This document shows, piece after piece, positions 1 through 8,451 of a stretch of DNA of 64,000 nt; within the stretch, counting starts at the first letter, position 1, and each line of letters starts with the position of its first letter. Location: assembly GCF_947499945.1 (NCBI RefSeq), contig NZ_CANMQD010000004.1, positions 275,356 to 339,355 of the forward strand. Reading direction: 5' to 3'. Under the pieces are notes generated by a model that made no database searches, was not told where the DNA came from, and saw only the letters and a program-made list of their open reading frames with translations. The position numbers were made by a program, and so were the translations under genes. Origin of the DNA: an uncultured Sulfitobacter sp. (GTDB taxonomy: Bacteria; Pseudomonadota; Alphaproteobacteria; Rhodobacterales; Rhodobacteraceae).

Positions 1-58
1 CGGAAACACCGCCTGTCAAAAGTAAACAAGCAAGACCAGCAGTGATAAATGAACGCAT
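1..58 (-). CDS. Secreted protein, 5' end only (runs off left edge)
   Basis: Only the first 19 codons are inside the window. They read MRSFITAGLACLLLTGGVS, a typical signal peptide with a hydrophobic core, so the product is probably exported. The ATG at 58 follows a strong Shine-Dalgarno (AGGGGG) at 7-nt spacing. The gene is downstream of soxF on the same strand but has its own leader, with a perfect FNR-type box about 61 nt before the start codon. That suggests separate, oxygen-responsive control. The product cannot be identified from this fragment; in other sox clusters further sox or cytochrome genes can follow soxF, but nothing here proves that. Confidence 0.65.
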   Translation of the reverse strand, partial: MRSFITAGLACLLLTGGVS

Positions 59-111
59 GTGAATTCCCCCTAATTTCCAGACCAATTTGCCTGATGGTGC
101 ATAAGAGAACA

Positions 112-125
112 TTGATCCAGATCAA
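112..125. promoter_or_regulatory. FNR/FnrL-type box
   Basis: The sequence TTGATCCAGATCAA matches the FNR consensus TTGAT-N4-ATCAA at all ten fixed positions. Its centre is about 61 nt upstream of the minus-strand start codon at 58, a spacing compatible with a class II activator site and a short leader. It also forms the core of a longer imperfect hairpin (103-134) just after the soxF stop codon, so a second role as a soxF 3' stem-loop is possible. That hairpin lacks a good U-tract on the minus strand. Confidence 0.6.
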
Positions 126-143
126 TGCTCTCTTGTATTATTG

Positions 144-1412
144 TCAGGCTCCGAACATGTCCTTGGTGATCCCTGTGTACCACCCTTCGGATTCCTCATA
201 GGTCGCCTTGCGCAATTCCGCCGTCTCGCCTGTGGCAGAAATAAAGCCATCTACTTTAGCGATCTTTTCATCCGTAGCCTCATAGGTCGCACCAACTTTG
301 ACACCGTCGTTGGTGTCGATGAGCGACCAGCAAGTGTTGGAGAACTTGGCAGGAAAAACCCGTGACCCCGTCAATGCCCCCCGCACAGCATTGGCGCAAA
401 CCTTGGCTTGGCTGTTGGCAGAATAGCCGGATTTTGGCATGTCGCCCTGCTGTGCCGCATCACCCAGCACATAAATGTCTGGATCTGCCTTGGTAGACAT
501 ATCGGCTGCATTCACAGGGGCCCAGTTACCATCGGTGACACCCGCCAACTCCGCGATGCGGCCTGCTTTCATGGCCGGAATAACGTTGCAAACGTCAACA
601 TTAGTTACTTCGCCGTCGATGGTGACTGTCATCGCATCAGGATCGACGGAGACATTACCCCCGCCAAAGTCCTCACCGATCCAGTCAATCATGCCCTCAT
701 AATGGTTCGCCCAGCCTTCTTGGAACAGGCTCTGCTTGGAAAATTTTGCTTTTGGGTCGGCAACGATAATCTTGGCTGTCGGGTTATTCGCCTTGAGGAA
801 GTGCGCCACCATCGACACCCGCTCATATGGGCCAGGAGGGCAGCGGTAGGGATTTGGCGGTGCGACCATCGCAAATGTTCCGCCCTCGGGCATCGCCATC
901 AGTTGCGCCTTGAGCAGCTCGGTCTGGCTGCCCCCCTTGTAGGCGTGCGGCATCGCGTTTTGCGCCATGAGGTTCCAGCCCTCAACAGCGCCGTCCACAA
1001 AATCAATACCGGGTGACAGGATCAGCTTGTCATAAGGGACAGAACCGCCCCCCGCCAACGCGACGGTCTTTGCATCACGGTCCACTCCTGTAACCCAATC
1101 GTGCACCACATTCACGCCACCTGCTGCAATCCCGCCATAGGAATGGCCCAGATCGTCCATCTCTTTGAAACCACCCAAATAGAGGTTCGAGAAGAAGCAG
1201 GTGTAGTACTGGCGCGAAGGTTCAATCAGCGTAACAGCGACTTCACCCTTGCTGTCCTTGGCGATATAACGCGCAGCCGTGGCACCTCCTGCCCCGCCGC
1301 CGACAACCACCACGTGAGGCTTACCGTGACCTGCCGCGAATACGGTCGGCGCGGCAATCGTCGCTGCGACCGCAGCGCCCGTGCCCAGAAAAATACGTCT
1401 GTTCAATGTCAT
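144..1412 (-). CDS. soxF: SoxF, flavoprotein sulfide dehydrogenase subunit
   Basis: FAD-containing flavoprotein of the FCSD (flavocytochrome c sulfide dehydrogenase) family, 422 aa. It acts in the periplasm and passes electrons to a cytochrome partner, normally SoxE. The N-terminus carries a Tat signal (NRRIFLG, residues 4-10, then a hydrophobic stretch). The FAD-binding GGGAGG lies at residues 38-43 and a second nucleotide-binding motif (YVLGDAA) is near residue 315. Cysteines in YTCFF (about 72) and YRCPPGP (about 190) are the expected redox pair. It follows soxE by 28 nt and is the last sox gene before a stem-loop. ATG start preceded by GGGAGGAG. Identification is secure from family and context. 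Confidence 0.93.
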   Translation of the reverse strand: MTLNRRIFLGTGAAVAATIAAPTVFAAGHGKPHVVVVGGGAGGATAARYIAKDSKGEVAVTLIEPSRQYYTCFFSNLYLGGFKEMDDLGHSYGGIAAGGVNVVHDWVTGVDRDAKTVALAGGGSVPYDKLILSPGIDFVDGAVEGWNLMAQNAMPHAYKGGSQTELLKAQLMAMPEGGTFAMVAPPNPYRCPPGPYERVSMVAHFLKANNPTAKIIVADPKAKFSKQSLFQEGWANHYEGMIDWIGEDFGGGNVSVDPDAMTVTIDGEVTNVDVCNVIPAMKAGRIAELAGVTDGNWAPVNAADMSTKADPDIYVLGDAAQQGDMPKSGYSANSQAKVCANAVRGALTGSRVFPAKFSNTCWSLIDTNDGVKVGATYEATDEKIAKVDGFISATGETAELRKATYEESEGWYTGITKDMFGA

Positions 1413-1440
1413 AATAGTCTCCTCCCAGAGTGCGGCCCCG

Positions 1441-2145
1441 TTATTCGAGGTCCTTAAAATACGCGGCTAGAGCTGCGATTTCTTCGTCGTTCAGGCGTCC
1501 CGCCATCATTTGCATCACAGGATGGGGGCGTAATTTGCGTTTATAGGCGTGCATGGCCACTACAAAATCTTCTGTAGGCCAGTTGCTTATGCCCGGAATG
1601 CCGTCATTTGCACCGCTGGCTTGATGGCAGGTCTGACATTCACTGGCCAGATATTCACCATATTCAGGATCCCCCTCAAGCGCGAGGATTGCAGGATCAA
1701 GATCATGATCGGTGCCAGTGGCCGTCGGCTCCGCCTCGGGAATATTGGCAGGATCATCCGAGAAACGGCGCAGGTAAGCCAGTAAATCAGCACGTTCTTG
1801 CGGGTCTTTGATGCCGCGAAAACTCATGCGGGTTTTGGACACCAGTGCACGCGGATTCTCGACATAGGCATCCAGCGTCTCGACTGTCCAGATGAGGCCA
1901 TCATCCCCCATGCGGATCATATTCTTGGAGTATTGCATATCAGGCATCGCACCTGCTGTGCGGCCAAAGAGACCGTTGAGCTGAGGCCCGATCCGGTTGA
2001 TCGCCCCTTGTCCCACCTCATGACAGGAAGCGCATTTCCGAAAGATCTTTTCGCCTTTGTCGGGATCTCCCAATCCGCTGGCAAAGGCACCCCCAGCCAC
2101 AAAAACTGCGGCAAGGGAAACTTTTATGAGCGATTTCAAACGCAC
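1441..2145 (-). CDS. soxE: SoxE, diheme cytochrome c
   Basis: Periplasmic c-type cytochrome of 234 aa with two heme attachment motifs, CASCH near residue 40 and CQTCH near 170, so it is a diheme protein. An N-terminal signal peptide (hydrophobic residues about 8-22) directs export. It is the expected electron-accepting partner of SoxF. No ATG is available near the front: the start is GTG at 2145, 4 nt after the soxD stop, with TTG two codons later as an alternative. The close spacing suggests translational coupling to soxD. Confidence 0.9.
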   Translation of the reverse strand: MRLKSLIKVSLAAVFVAGGAFASGLGDPDKGEKIFRKCASCHEVGQGAINRIGPQLNGLFGRTAGAMPDMQYSKNMIRMGDDGLIWTVETLDAYVENPRALVSKTRMSFRGIKDPQERADLLAYLRRFSDDPANIPEAEPTATGTDHDLDPAILALEGDPEYGEYLASECQTCHQASGANDGIPGISNWPTEDFVVAMHAYKRKLRPHPVMQMMAGRLNDEEIAALAAYFKDLE

Positions 2146-2149
2146 AAGC

Positions 2150-3217
2150 TTAATTACCGAAGGACTTGAGATACTCGATCACTGCCAACTGATCCTCTTC
2201 CTTCTTGAGACCTGCAAAGGACATCTTGGTGCCCTTCATATAAGCCTTCGGCTTTTCCAGAAACGCGGCCAGTTCGGCCTCAGACCAGACAAGACCACCC
2301 TCGGCCATCTCCATCAGCGCCTTTGAGTACTTGAAACCGTCCACCGCACCTGCGTCAGCCCCCACAACAGCGTTCAGGATCGGACCAACACGGTTTTTGG
2401 CACCTTCGCCTACTTGGTGGCAGGATTTGCACTTGCGAAAGACTTTCTCGCCCTCAGCGGCCAGTGCCTCATCAAAAGCGGCAGTAACAACTACAGGCTC
2501 TGCAGCACCTTCTTCCGCAGCAGGCTCGGCTTGCGCGACCACAACTTCTTGTACTGGTTCAGCCGCAGCTTCCTCCTCGCCTTCTTCCTGAGGTGTCACA
2601 TCCAGAACCATCGCCCGCATCGTTACCTTCACGGGCTCGGGCTTGCAGTTTTCCATGCACGGCTCACCGCTCCAGATCGCATATTCCGCCTCGGCACGGT
2701 CATCAACGATAAAGCCGTCCGCGTTGGGCATCTCCACATCAAAGAATGTCTCTTTGGACAGAACAAAATCATCTTCGATCAGATCGTTGGAATAAAGAAT
2801 GTAGGCAACAATTGCATAGGTCTCATCATCGGTGAGCGTGCCTGCGTTGCCGTAGGGCATAGACCGTTTGATATAATCGTAGGCCGTGGAGAGGTAAGGC
2901 CAATATGATCCGACTGTTTTCAGCGGATCATCGTGGTCCAGCGTATCTGCACCACCCGCAAGTTTGGGCCAGTTATCAATACCTTCGGCAAAGTCACCAT
3001 GGCATGCTGCACATTTCGTGGCAAAGATTTCCTCACCGACGATAGCGTCGCCTGACCCTTCGGGCAGACCTGTACCATCGGCACTTATCTCGCCGTTCCA
3101 TGCGGCAACTTCTTCGGGCAATGCCGCACGACCAAGGCCCATCTTTTCGGCTAGAACAGGTGTTGCGGACAGGGACAGAGCCGCCAGAATGGCGGTGGAT
3201 TTAAGAAACTTCGACAT
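2150..3217 (-). CDS. soxD: SoxD, diheme cytochrome subunit of sulfane dehydrogenase
   Basis: Cytochrome subunit of SoxCD, which removes six electrons from the sulfane sulfur bound to SoxY in the periplasm. The 355-residue product has a signal peptide, a first heme motif CAACH near residue 70 and a second CKSCH near 265. The two are joined by an Ala/Glu/Pro-rich linker (about 205-240) that looks like a flexible tether between two cytochrome domains. The ATG at 3217 (MSKFLKS) was preferred over an upstream TTG because it starts the signal peptide. It overlaps the end of soxC by 17 nt. Confidence 0.92.
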   Translation of the reverse strand: MSKFLKSTAILAALSLSATPVLAEKMGLGRAALPEEVAAWNGEISADGTGLPEGSGDAIVGEEIFATKCAACHGDFAEGIDNWPKLAGGADTLDHDDPLKTVGSYWPYLSTAYDYIKRSMPYGNAGTLTDDETYAIVAYILYSNDLIEDDFVLSKETFFDVEMPNADGFIVDDRAEAEYAIWSGEPCMENCKPEPVKVTMRAMVLDVTPQEEGEEEAAAEPVQEVVVAQAEPAAEEGAAEPVVVTAAFDEALAAEGEKVFRKCKSCHQVGEGAKNRVGPILNAVVGADAGAVDGFKYSKALMEMAEGGLVWSEAELAAFLEKPKAYMKGTKMSFAGLKKEEDQLAVIEYLKSFGN

Positions 3218-4469
3218 TTTCAGCCTCACCGTTGCTGCGCACCAACCATGTCTGGATGCAGTTGTTATGATAGATTGAGTTCAGGCCGCGTACTTCGCGC
3301 AACTGCGTTTTGGTCGGCTGAACATAGCCCGTCTCGTCCATGGCGCGGCTTTGCAGCATCATCTCCGAGCCGTCCCACTCGGTGTCGAGATAGAACCGCG
3401 TGAGCGCTTTGCTCTCGCCTTCCTTGGCCAGACGCGCTGTCTCCCATGTCATGCCACCATCTTTGGAGACGTCAACGCGGGTGATCGCACCGTTGCCCGA
3501 CCATGCCAGACCGCTGATCACAAGCGGGCCTGTGCCGTGGGTGATGGGCGATTGCGGGCTGGGGCTTGTCACAACGGATTTCGCATCCATCGTCCATGTC
3601 CACTTACGGCTGGTCCCATCCTCAAGTGTGTCGGTATATTTGCTGGTTTCTTCACGGCTCTCTACAGGGCCATCCATAACCTCGATGCGGCGGATCCATT
3701 TGACCCACATGTTCCCTTCCCAACCAGGCACAACAAGGCGCACAGGATAGCCATGCTCCTTGCGCAGCGCTTCGCCGTTGGCTTTGAACGCGATCAGGCA
3801 ATCATCCAGCGCCTTTTCCATCGGGATAGAGCGTCCATTGGAGGAAGCATCAGCGCCCTCGACAAAGACCCACTTGTCCTTGAGATCACCAGCCGTGTCC
3901 AAACCTGCCTCTTCAAGCAGTGTACGAAGCGGTACGCCCGTATATTCCATGTTGTGGATCATGCCGTGCGTGAACTGTGCACCGTTAAGCTGCGCACCCG
4001 CCCACTCCATGCCGGTATTGGCCGCACATTCACAGAAGTACACGTGGTTCTCGCGCGGAAAGCGCTCGAGATCAGCGTAGGTAAATACCAGAGGGGTGTC
4101 CACCAAGCCATTGATCATCAACCGATAATCGCTCTTCTTCAATTCAATCGCGCCAGAGTGGTGACGCTCGAACGCGCAACCCTGTGGCGTGATAGTCCCG
4201 TCCAGCGCATGGATCGGGGTAAAGTTAATCGAACTCACGGTATCCGCCGTTAGCCATTCCACGTTACGGCGTACAACATCATCCTCGAATTTGATGGGCA
4301 GGCCATAGGGTGTCTCGTCCACACCATCACCAAAAGCTTGGGCCCATTCCTGAACTTCGGTGATCAGCGGATCAGGCGTTTGGGCATTCGCGGTACCAGC
4401 CATTGTGGCTGCCGCACCAGCTGCGACGCTGCTAGTCAAAAACTGTCGACGTGACGGTTTATTCGTCAT
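3201..4469 (-). CDS. soxC: SoxC, molybdenum sulfane dehydrogenase
   Basis: Molybdenum-cofactor subunit of SoxCD, a sulfite-oxidase-family enzyme, 422 aa. The Tat signal SRRQFLT (residues 6-12) means it is exported folded with its cofactor. The Mo-ligand cysteine is in the YFCECAAN segment near residues 146-148, and the C-terminal half is the sulfite-oxidase dimerisation domain. SoxCD makes the pathway oxidise thiosulfate fully to sulfate without sulfur globules. The start ATG at 4469 follows GGAGAG. The gene lies between a DsrE-like gene and soxD. Confidence 0.95.
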   Translation of the reverse strand: MTNKPSRRQFLTSSVAAGAAATMAGTANAQTPDPLITEVQEWAQAFGDGVDETPYGLPIKFEDDVVRRNVEWLTADTVSSINFTPIHALDGTITPQGCAFERHHSGAIELKKSDYRLMINGLVDTPLVFTYADLERFPRENHVYFCECAANTGMEWAGAQLNGAQFTHGMIHNMEYTGVPLRTLLEEAGLDTAGDLKDKWVFVEGADASSNGRSIPMEKALDDCLIAFKANGEALRKEHGYPVRLVVPGWEGNMWVKWIRRIEVMDGPVESREETSKYTDTLEDGTSRKWTWTMDAKSVVTSPSPQSPITHGTGPLVISGLAWSGNGAITRVDVSKDGGMTWETARLAKEGESKALTRFYLDTEWDGSEMMLQSRAMDETGYVQPTKTQLREVRGLNSIYHNNCIQTWLVRSNGEAENVEVS

Positions 4470-4507
4470 GGCTCTCTCCTTCGGATTGGAAGCTTACAGT
4501 CTGGGCC

Positions 4508-4945
4508 TCAGGGCCGGATGTAAGCGTAGTCATTCTCTTGCAATTCGATCAAGCGCACGACGCCTGATGGCACCACCGTCGCCTCATCCAGCAATGTGAT
4601 GTCTTTGCCGGCTTTCTTACTCATATTCCGCAGGGTGTTCCCGCACGCAGCGAAAGAGAGGTTGTCCATCTCAAGCGACATCGTTGAAATGCGATCTGCA
4701 ACCGGGCTTTTGCCTGCAACGAACATGTTGAGGCCCGGCCCATAGGCGACCAATTCAACAATAACGGTATCGCCCTGTGCCTCATAATGGCTGGTAACGT
4801 TCGCGACATTGTTAAGCGCCATGTTCATCACCTGCGGATCATTCTCGTCGACGTGAATTGCGACACGGTGCGTGACCCCCTCGGCAAATGCGCTGGTTGC
4901 CAAAATTGCACCGAATAGGGCTGCGGATAGGATGGTCTTCATCAT
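4508..4945 (-). CDS. Periplasmic DsrE/F-like protein inside the sox operon
   Basis: Small protein of 145 aa with a clear signal peptide (residues 2-20) and a DsrE/DsrF-like fold pattern. One conserved cysteine sits in SFAACGNTL near residue 105, where DsrE-type proteins carry their sulfur-binding cysteine. Placement between soxB and soxC, with a good Shine-Dalgarno (AAAGGAGAG), argues for a role in periplasmic sulfur handling, perhaps sulfane transfer to or from SoxY. Most DsrE proteins are cytoplasmic, so export is notable. The family assignment is by motif and length only, and the precise function is unknown. Confidence 0.75.
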   Translation of the reverse strand: MMKTILSAALFGAILATSAFAEGVTHRVAIHVDENDPQVMNMALNNVANVTSHYEAQGDTVIVELVAYGPGLNMFVAGKSPVADRISTMSLEMDNLSFAACGNTLRNMSKKAGKDITLLDEATVVPSGVVRLIELQENDYAYIRP

Positions 4946-4968
4946 GATCTCTCCTTTGAGCGGCTGAC

Positions 4969-6672
4969 TTAAATGCCGACGACTTTTACACTGTTGTTCG
5001 GATCAAGAGAGATTGTCCCCTGTTTGGCGATATGCGCCTCGACCACGTCCCAGATCGCAGGGCCTTCGGTGCCCTCGTTGACCGATGCCCAGCCCGCGAT
5101 TTGATAAGTCTTTGTAGGGTCAATCGCCTCGCCGGTCTTGAGCAATGTCATTTCGGTAATGCGGTCACCCTGCGGCTTGGTCACGTCGATGCGGTAGCCA
5201 AGGCCACCAACGCGCACCATATCGCCACCTTGCTGGTAATAGGGATCAGGATTGAAGAGGTTGTCGGCCACGTCTTCCAGCACCACATGAAGGAATTCAC
5301 CTGTCATCTCAGTGCGGTAGGCCTCGCCGTAACTCATAGAGGTCACGTTCCAGATATCCTCGCGGGTGATGTCCTGACCAGGCAGGATCGACGGCCCCCA
5401 ACGCACACCAGGCGATAGCGCAATATCGGCCTCCCGCTCGGAAATTAACGCGTCACAGATAAGATCATCCCATGTCCCGTTAAAGTTACCTCGGCGGTAA
5501 AGCATCTGGTCGTCTGCTGTTCGGCCAATTACTTCGCTCAATACGTCAGCGTATGGTTCCCGCTGTGCATCAATCACTTTAGTCACTTCAGCATCTGGCG
5601 TAATTACGTCCGAAAAGATTGGGATCAGCTTGTGACGGAAGCCCATCATCCGGCCATCGCGCACATCCAGATCAACACGGCTCACGAATTTGCCGTTAGA
5701 ACCAGAGGCCACGATGATCGTCTCACCCACCAGTACAGGTTCGGGCAGCGCGTCATGGGTGTGGCCAGACAGGATCACATCAATCCCTGTAACCTTGCCC
5801 GCCATCTGCTTGTCCACGTCAAAACCGTTGTGGCTCAGGCAGACAACAAGCTCGGCGCCTTGGGAGCGTACATCATCAACCATGGCCTGCATGTTCTCGT
5901 CGCGGATACCGAAGGAGTATTCGGGGAACATCCAGCCAGGATTGGCGATGGGCATGTAGGGGAAAGCTTGTCCTATGACAGCGATCTTCACGCCGCCGCG
6001 CTCAAAGAATTTATAGGGCGGAAACAATTCGGCAGGCTCGTCCCACTCCGCGTCAAAGATGTTCTGGCCAAGGGCGGCAAACGGCAGCCCCTCGACAATC
6101 TCGTTCACGCGATCAGATCCCAGCGTGAATTCCCAGTGGAAGGTCATCGCATCAGGCTTGAGCGCATTCATCACGTTGACCATGTCCTGACCCTGCGTGT
6201 GATAGCAGGTGTAGCTGCCGTGCCATGTATCGCCCCCGTCCAGAAGCAGTGCATCGGGCCGGTCCGCACGGATCGAATTGATCACTGTGGAAACACGGTC
6301 AAGTCCACCCACACGGCCATAGCTCTGCGCCAGTGCGCTAAAGTCATCATGGGTGAGCGCGTAAGCAGAGGGGCTACCATCATCGATGCCGTAAAGTTTA
6401 CGGAAATCAGCGCCCGTAACATGGGGCACAGCACCCTTGTTGCCACCTACCCCGATGTTGACCGACGGCTCCCGAAAATAGATCGGCTTGAGCTGTGCAT
6501 GGATGTCCGTGATGTGGATGAGCGAGACATTTCCGAAAGTATCAAACTCCAGCAGTTTGTCCTGTGTCATCAACTGCTGGGCCGCCAGACGGGACCAGTT
6601 CCCGAAACCCGAAGAGCCATAAAGCGCGGCAGCAGCCATGCTGGTCTGCATAAAATCACGGCGGGAAATCAT
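4969..6672 (-). CDS. soxB: SoxB, SoxY-thiocysteine sulfate hydrolase
   Basis: Manganese-dependent hydrolase that releases sulfate from S-sulfonated SoxY in the periplasm. The 567-residue protein has a Tat signal (SRRDFMQ, residues 3-9). It has the 5'-nucleotidase/metallophosphatase motifs HITDIHAQ (53-60), DGGDTWHGSYT (about 145-155) and GHTHD (about 300), followed by the C-terminal 5'-nucleotidase domain. The gene is separated from soxA by 96 nt that hold a terminator-like hairpin. It is followed after 23 nt by the DsrE-like gene. Confidence 0.96.
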   Translation of the reverse strand: MISRRDFMQTSMAAAALYGSSGFGNWSRLAAQQLMTQDKLLEFDTFGNVSLIHITDIHAQLKPIYFREPSVNIGVGGNKGAVPHVTGADFRKLYGIDDGSPSAYALTHDDFSALAQSYGRVGGLDRVSTVINSIRADRPDALLLDGGDTWHGSYTCYHTQGQDMVNVMNALKPDAMTFHWEFTLGSDRVNEIVEGLPFAALGQNIFDAEWDEPAELFPPYKFFERGGVKIAVIGQAFPYMPIANPGWMFPEYSFGIRDENMQAMVDDVRSQGAELVVCLSHNGFDVDKQMAGKVTGIDVILSGHTHDALPEPVLVGETIIVASGSNGKFVSRVDLDVRDGRMMGFRHKLIPIFSDVITPDAEVTKVIDAQREPYADVLSEVIGRTADDQMLYRRGNFNGTWDDLICDALISEREADIALSPGVRWGPSILPGQDITREDIWNVTSMSYGEAYRTEMTGEFLHVVLEDVADNLFNPDPYYQQGGDMVRVGGLGYRIDVTKPQGDRITEMTLLKTGEAIDPTKTYQIAGWASVNEGTEGPAIWDVVEAHIAKQGTISLDPNNSVKVVGI

Positions 6673-6720
6673 CTCGGAACTCCTAGATAGGCATACATAT
6701 GCGTATTATTGAATTAGTAC

Positions 6721-6757
6721 AAAAAGAGAAAACCCCGCGCCGATTGCTCGGGCGGGG
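6721..6757 (-). terminator. Intra-operon terminator or attenuator between soxA and soxB
   Basis: Read on the minus strand, GC-rich arms (CCCCGC at 6733-6738 pairing with GCGGGG at 6752-6757, extended by an inner CCG/CGG pairing) are followed by a U-rich run TTTTCTCTTTTT. This is the structure of a Rho-independent terminator, placed 12 nt after the soxA stop codon and 48 nt before soxB. It probably lowers or separates expression of soxB-soxF relative to soxXYZA. Confidence 0.7.
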
Positions 6758-6768
6758 CCTCAGTTTTC

Positions 6769-7614
6769 TTAGTTGCGGATGGACGGACCTTCGACGCTCA
6801 GGCCGTTGCCGCGTGATGCGACGTAGAGCTCCAGAGCAACAAACTCTTCGCTGCCAGGGCTGTAGGTTTCGGCGCGTGTGTCACGGATACAGCCTTTGAA
6901 ACGGGAGTGTGATCCGTTCAGCTTGGTATTCTTCAAGCGATAGACTGGAAAACCGTTGATCTGGCCTTGGCTCAGATGATCCGCACGGATCATCATACCA
7001 TAACTGTCCTCGTGGCAGTTGGCACAAGACAGCTCAAGCTGACCTGTACGGGTATAATACAGCTCTTTACCCTTCTCCCACATGGACTGTGCAGGGCCAT
7101 CGATGGCGACATTTACAGGCATGCCGCGCGAGACGGACGCGAGTGCTGCTTCCATGTTGATCGCTGTGCCGCTGTCATATTTCCATGCGTCGGCACCCAT
7201 ACGCTCTGTGCGGCAGGCGTTGACCTGCATTTGTAACGTGCGCACTTCGCCAGCTTCGGCGTTCCACTTGGGATATGTGGCTTTGACGCCCGCCATGCTG
7301 TCCATATCATTGTGGCACGAGGAGCATGACTTGCCCTCGGAACCGTCAACAGCAGCCCATGAATCCTGCCCCTGCTCAACAAAGATCATGCCGGGGTTGT
7401 CGAAGTCGTCCATTTGCATGGCCCGCGTCTCTTCGCCGCGAAACAGCCAGCCAGACATTACTTCGTCCAGCGTTTCCGAGACGTGCGCAGGCGCCGCTGT
7501 GCGAACCACCATCTCTGTCTCTTCGTTCAAAACCAGTTTATCATCTACCGGATCAGCAAATGCACCAGTGGTTGAGATCAGTCCCGCCAGTATGGCGCCT
7601 GTCAATATCCGCAT
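6769..7614 (-). CDS. soxA: SoxA, diheme c-type cytochrome of SoxAX
   Basis: Catalytic subunit of the SoxAX complex, which couples thiosulfate to the SoxY cysteine. The 281-residue protein has a signal peptide, heme motifs CSSCH (97-101) and CANCH (197-201), and the signature GCIRDTRAE whose cysteine (242) is the active-site heme ligand. It therefore belongs to the diheme SoxA type. The start is ATG 7614 (MRILTGA) after GGGAGG; the reading frame is open further upstream, but only this start gives a signal peptide. It is followed by a terminator-like hairpin. Confidence 0.95.
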   Translation of the reverse strand: MRILTGAILAGLISTTGAFADPVDDKLVLNEETEMVVRTAAPAHVSETLDEVMSGWLFRGEETRAMQMDDFDNPGMIFVEQGQDSWAAVDGSEGKSCSSCHNDMDSMAGVKATYPKWNAEAGEVRTLQMQVNACRTERMGADAWKYDSGTAINMEAALASVSRGMPVNVAIDGPAQSMWEKGKELYYTRTGQLELSCANCHEDSYGMMIRADHLSQGQINGFPVYRLKNTKLNGSHSRFKGCIRDTRAETYSPGSEEFVALELYVASRGNGLSVEGPSIRN

Positions 7615-7639
7615 GTTTTCCCTCCCAAGAATGTCGCGT

Positions 7640-7969
7640 TTAGCCGATTGCGATTGCTTTTGTCTCTTCATAGACTGAGCCGTCGTCGTCGTACCATGTG
7701 AATTTGAACTCACCTGCTTCGGGGACCATCGCTTCAAACTCGAAGTACGGGTTTGTGGAAATCGCAGGCTCCATTGTTACATCAATTACGCTCTCGCCGT
7801 TGAATTCACACGTGAAGCGGTTGATGATCGAACGCGGGATGGCATTGCCATCGCTGTCTTTACGCTGACCAGATTCCATTTTGTGGCTGATCAATGTCTT
7901 GAGCGTGACGCTCTCACCAGCAGCTGCTTTTTTCGGTACTTTGACGCGAGGTTTTACACCAGATGCCAT
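7640..7969 (-). CDS. soxZ: SoxZ, sulfur-carrier partner subunit
   Basis: 109-residue immunoglobulin-like subunit that dimerises with SoxY to form the sulfur carrier SoxYZ. It has no signal peptide of its own, as is usual: it is co-exported with SoxY through the latter's Tat signal. The length and the typical start (MASGVKPRVKVP) match the family. It lies 20 nt after soxY and 25 nt before soxA. Confidence 0.95.
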   Translation of the reverse strand: MASGVKPRVKVPKKAAAGESVTLKTLISHKMESGQRKDSDGNAIPRSIINRFTCEFNGESVIDVTMEPAISTNPYFEFEAMVPEAGEFKFTWYDDDGSVYEETKAIAIG

Positions 7970-7989
7970 AATAATTCTCCTTGAATGCC

Positions 7990-8406
7990 TTAGCCGCCGC
8001 AGCCGCCGATTGTTACTTTGACAGTGCTGGACGCCTGAACGAATGATCCGTCCTCCAGCTTAGCGACAGCGACAACGTCCTGCGTACCGGCAAGGCGAAT
8101 ACGCGTGGAAGCAGCGCGTGAGCCTGCCAGTTTGCCAAATTTGAATGTCGCGACACCCGGCGTTGGGTTGCCCGTTGCAAGAACCATAATCTCAACCGCC
8201 GTGTCCGATGACACTTCGATTGGAACAGTATTCCCGTTCTCGGCAATCTCGGGTGCGGTCAGGCTGATATCGCCTGCGCCCACTTCTGCGCCGCCTGTGA
8301 AGGCTGCGATTGCGTCCTCTGCAGCCGCAGACACGCGAATTGGAAGGCCTGCGATAAGCAGCGCACCTGCCCCCATCGCAATGGCGTTACGTCTTGTCAG
8401 TTCCAT
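7990..8406 (-). CDS. soxY: SoxY, sulfur-carrying subunit
   Basis: 138-residue protein that carries pathway intermediates on the cysteine of its C-terminal swinging arm. The last five residues are GGCGG, the family hallmark (carrier Cys136). The N-terminal Tat signal (LTRRNAIAMG) exports the SoxYZ pair. It is placed directly after soxX and before soxZ. Length, both termini and context all agree. Confidence 0.96.
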   Translation of the reverse strand: MELTRRNAIAMGAGALLIAGLPIRVSAAAEDAIAAFTGGAEVGAGDISLTAPEIAENGNTVPIEVSSDTAVEIMVLATGNPTPGVATFKFGKLAGSRAASTRIRLAGTQDVVAVAKLEDGSFVQASSTVKVTIGGCGG

Positions 8407-8451
8407 AGTGATCTCCTCCGTTCCCTAAAGGTGTTCGCCTTAAAGGGTCTG

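Noticed and set aside
103..134. soxF terminator
   Set aside because: The stem is imperfect and lacks a U-run on the minus strand; the perfect FNR-type core is the better explanation, although both may apply.
3351..4253. Long plus-strand open frame opposite soxC
   Set aside because: It lies fully antisense to a well-supported gene and its translation has no recognisable domain; codon mirror effect in GC-rich DNA.
5632..6690. 352-codon plus-strand frame opposite soxB
   Set aside because: Antisense shadow of soxB, rich in His and Arg as expected for mirrored frames; no ribosome site.
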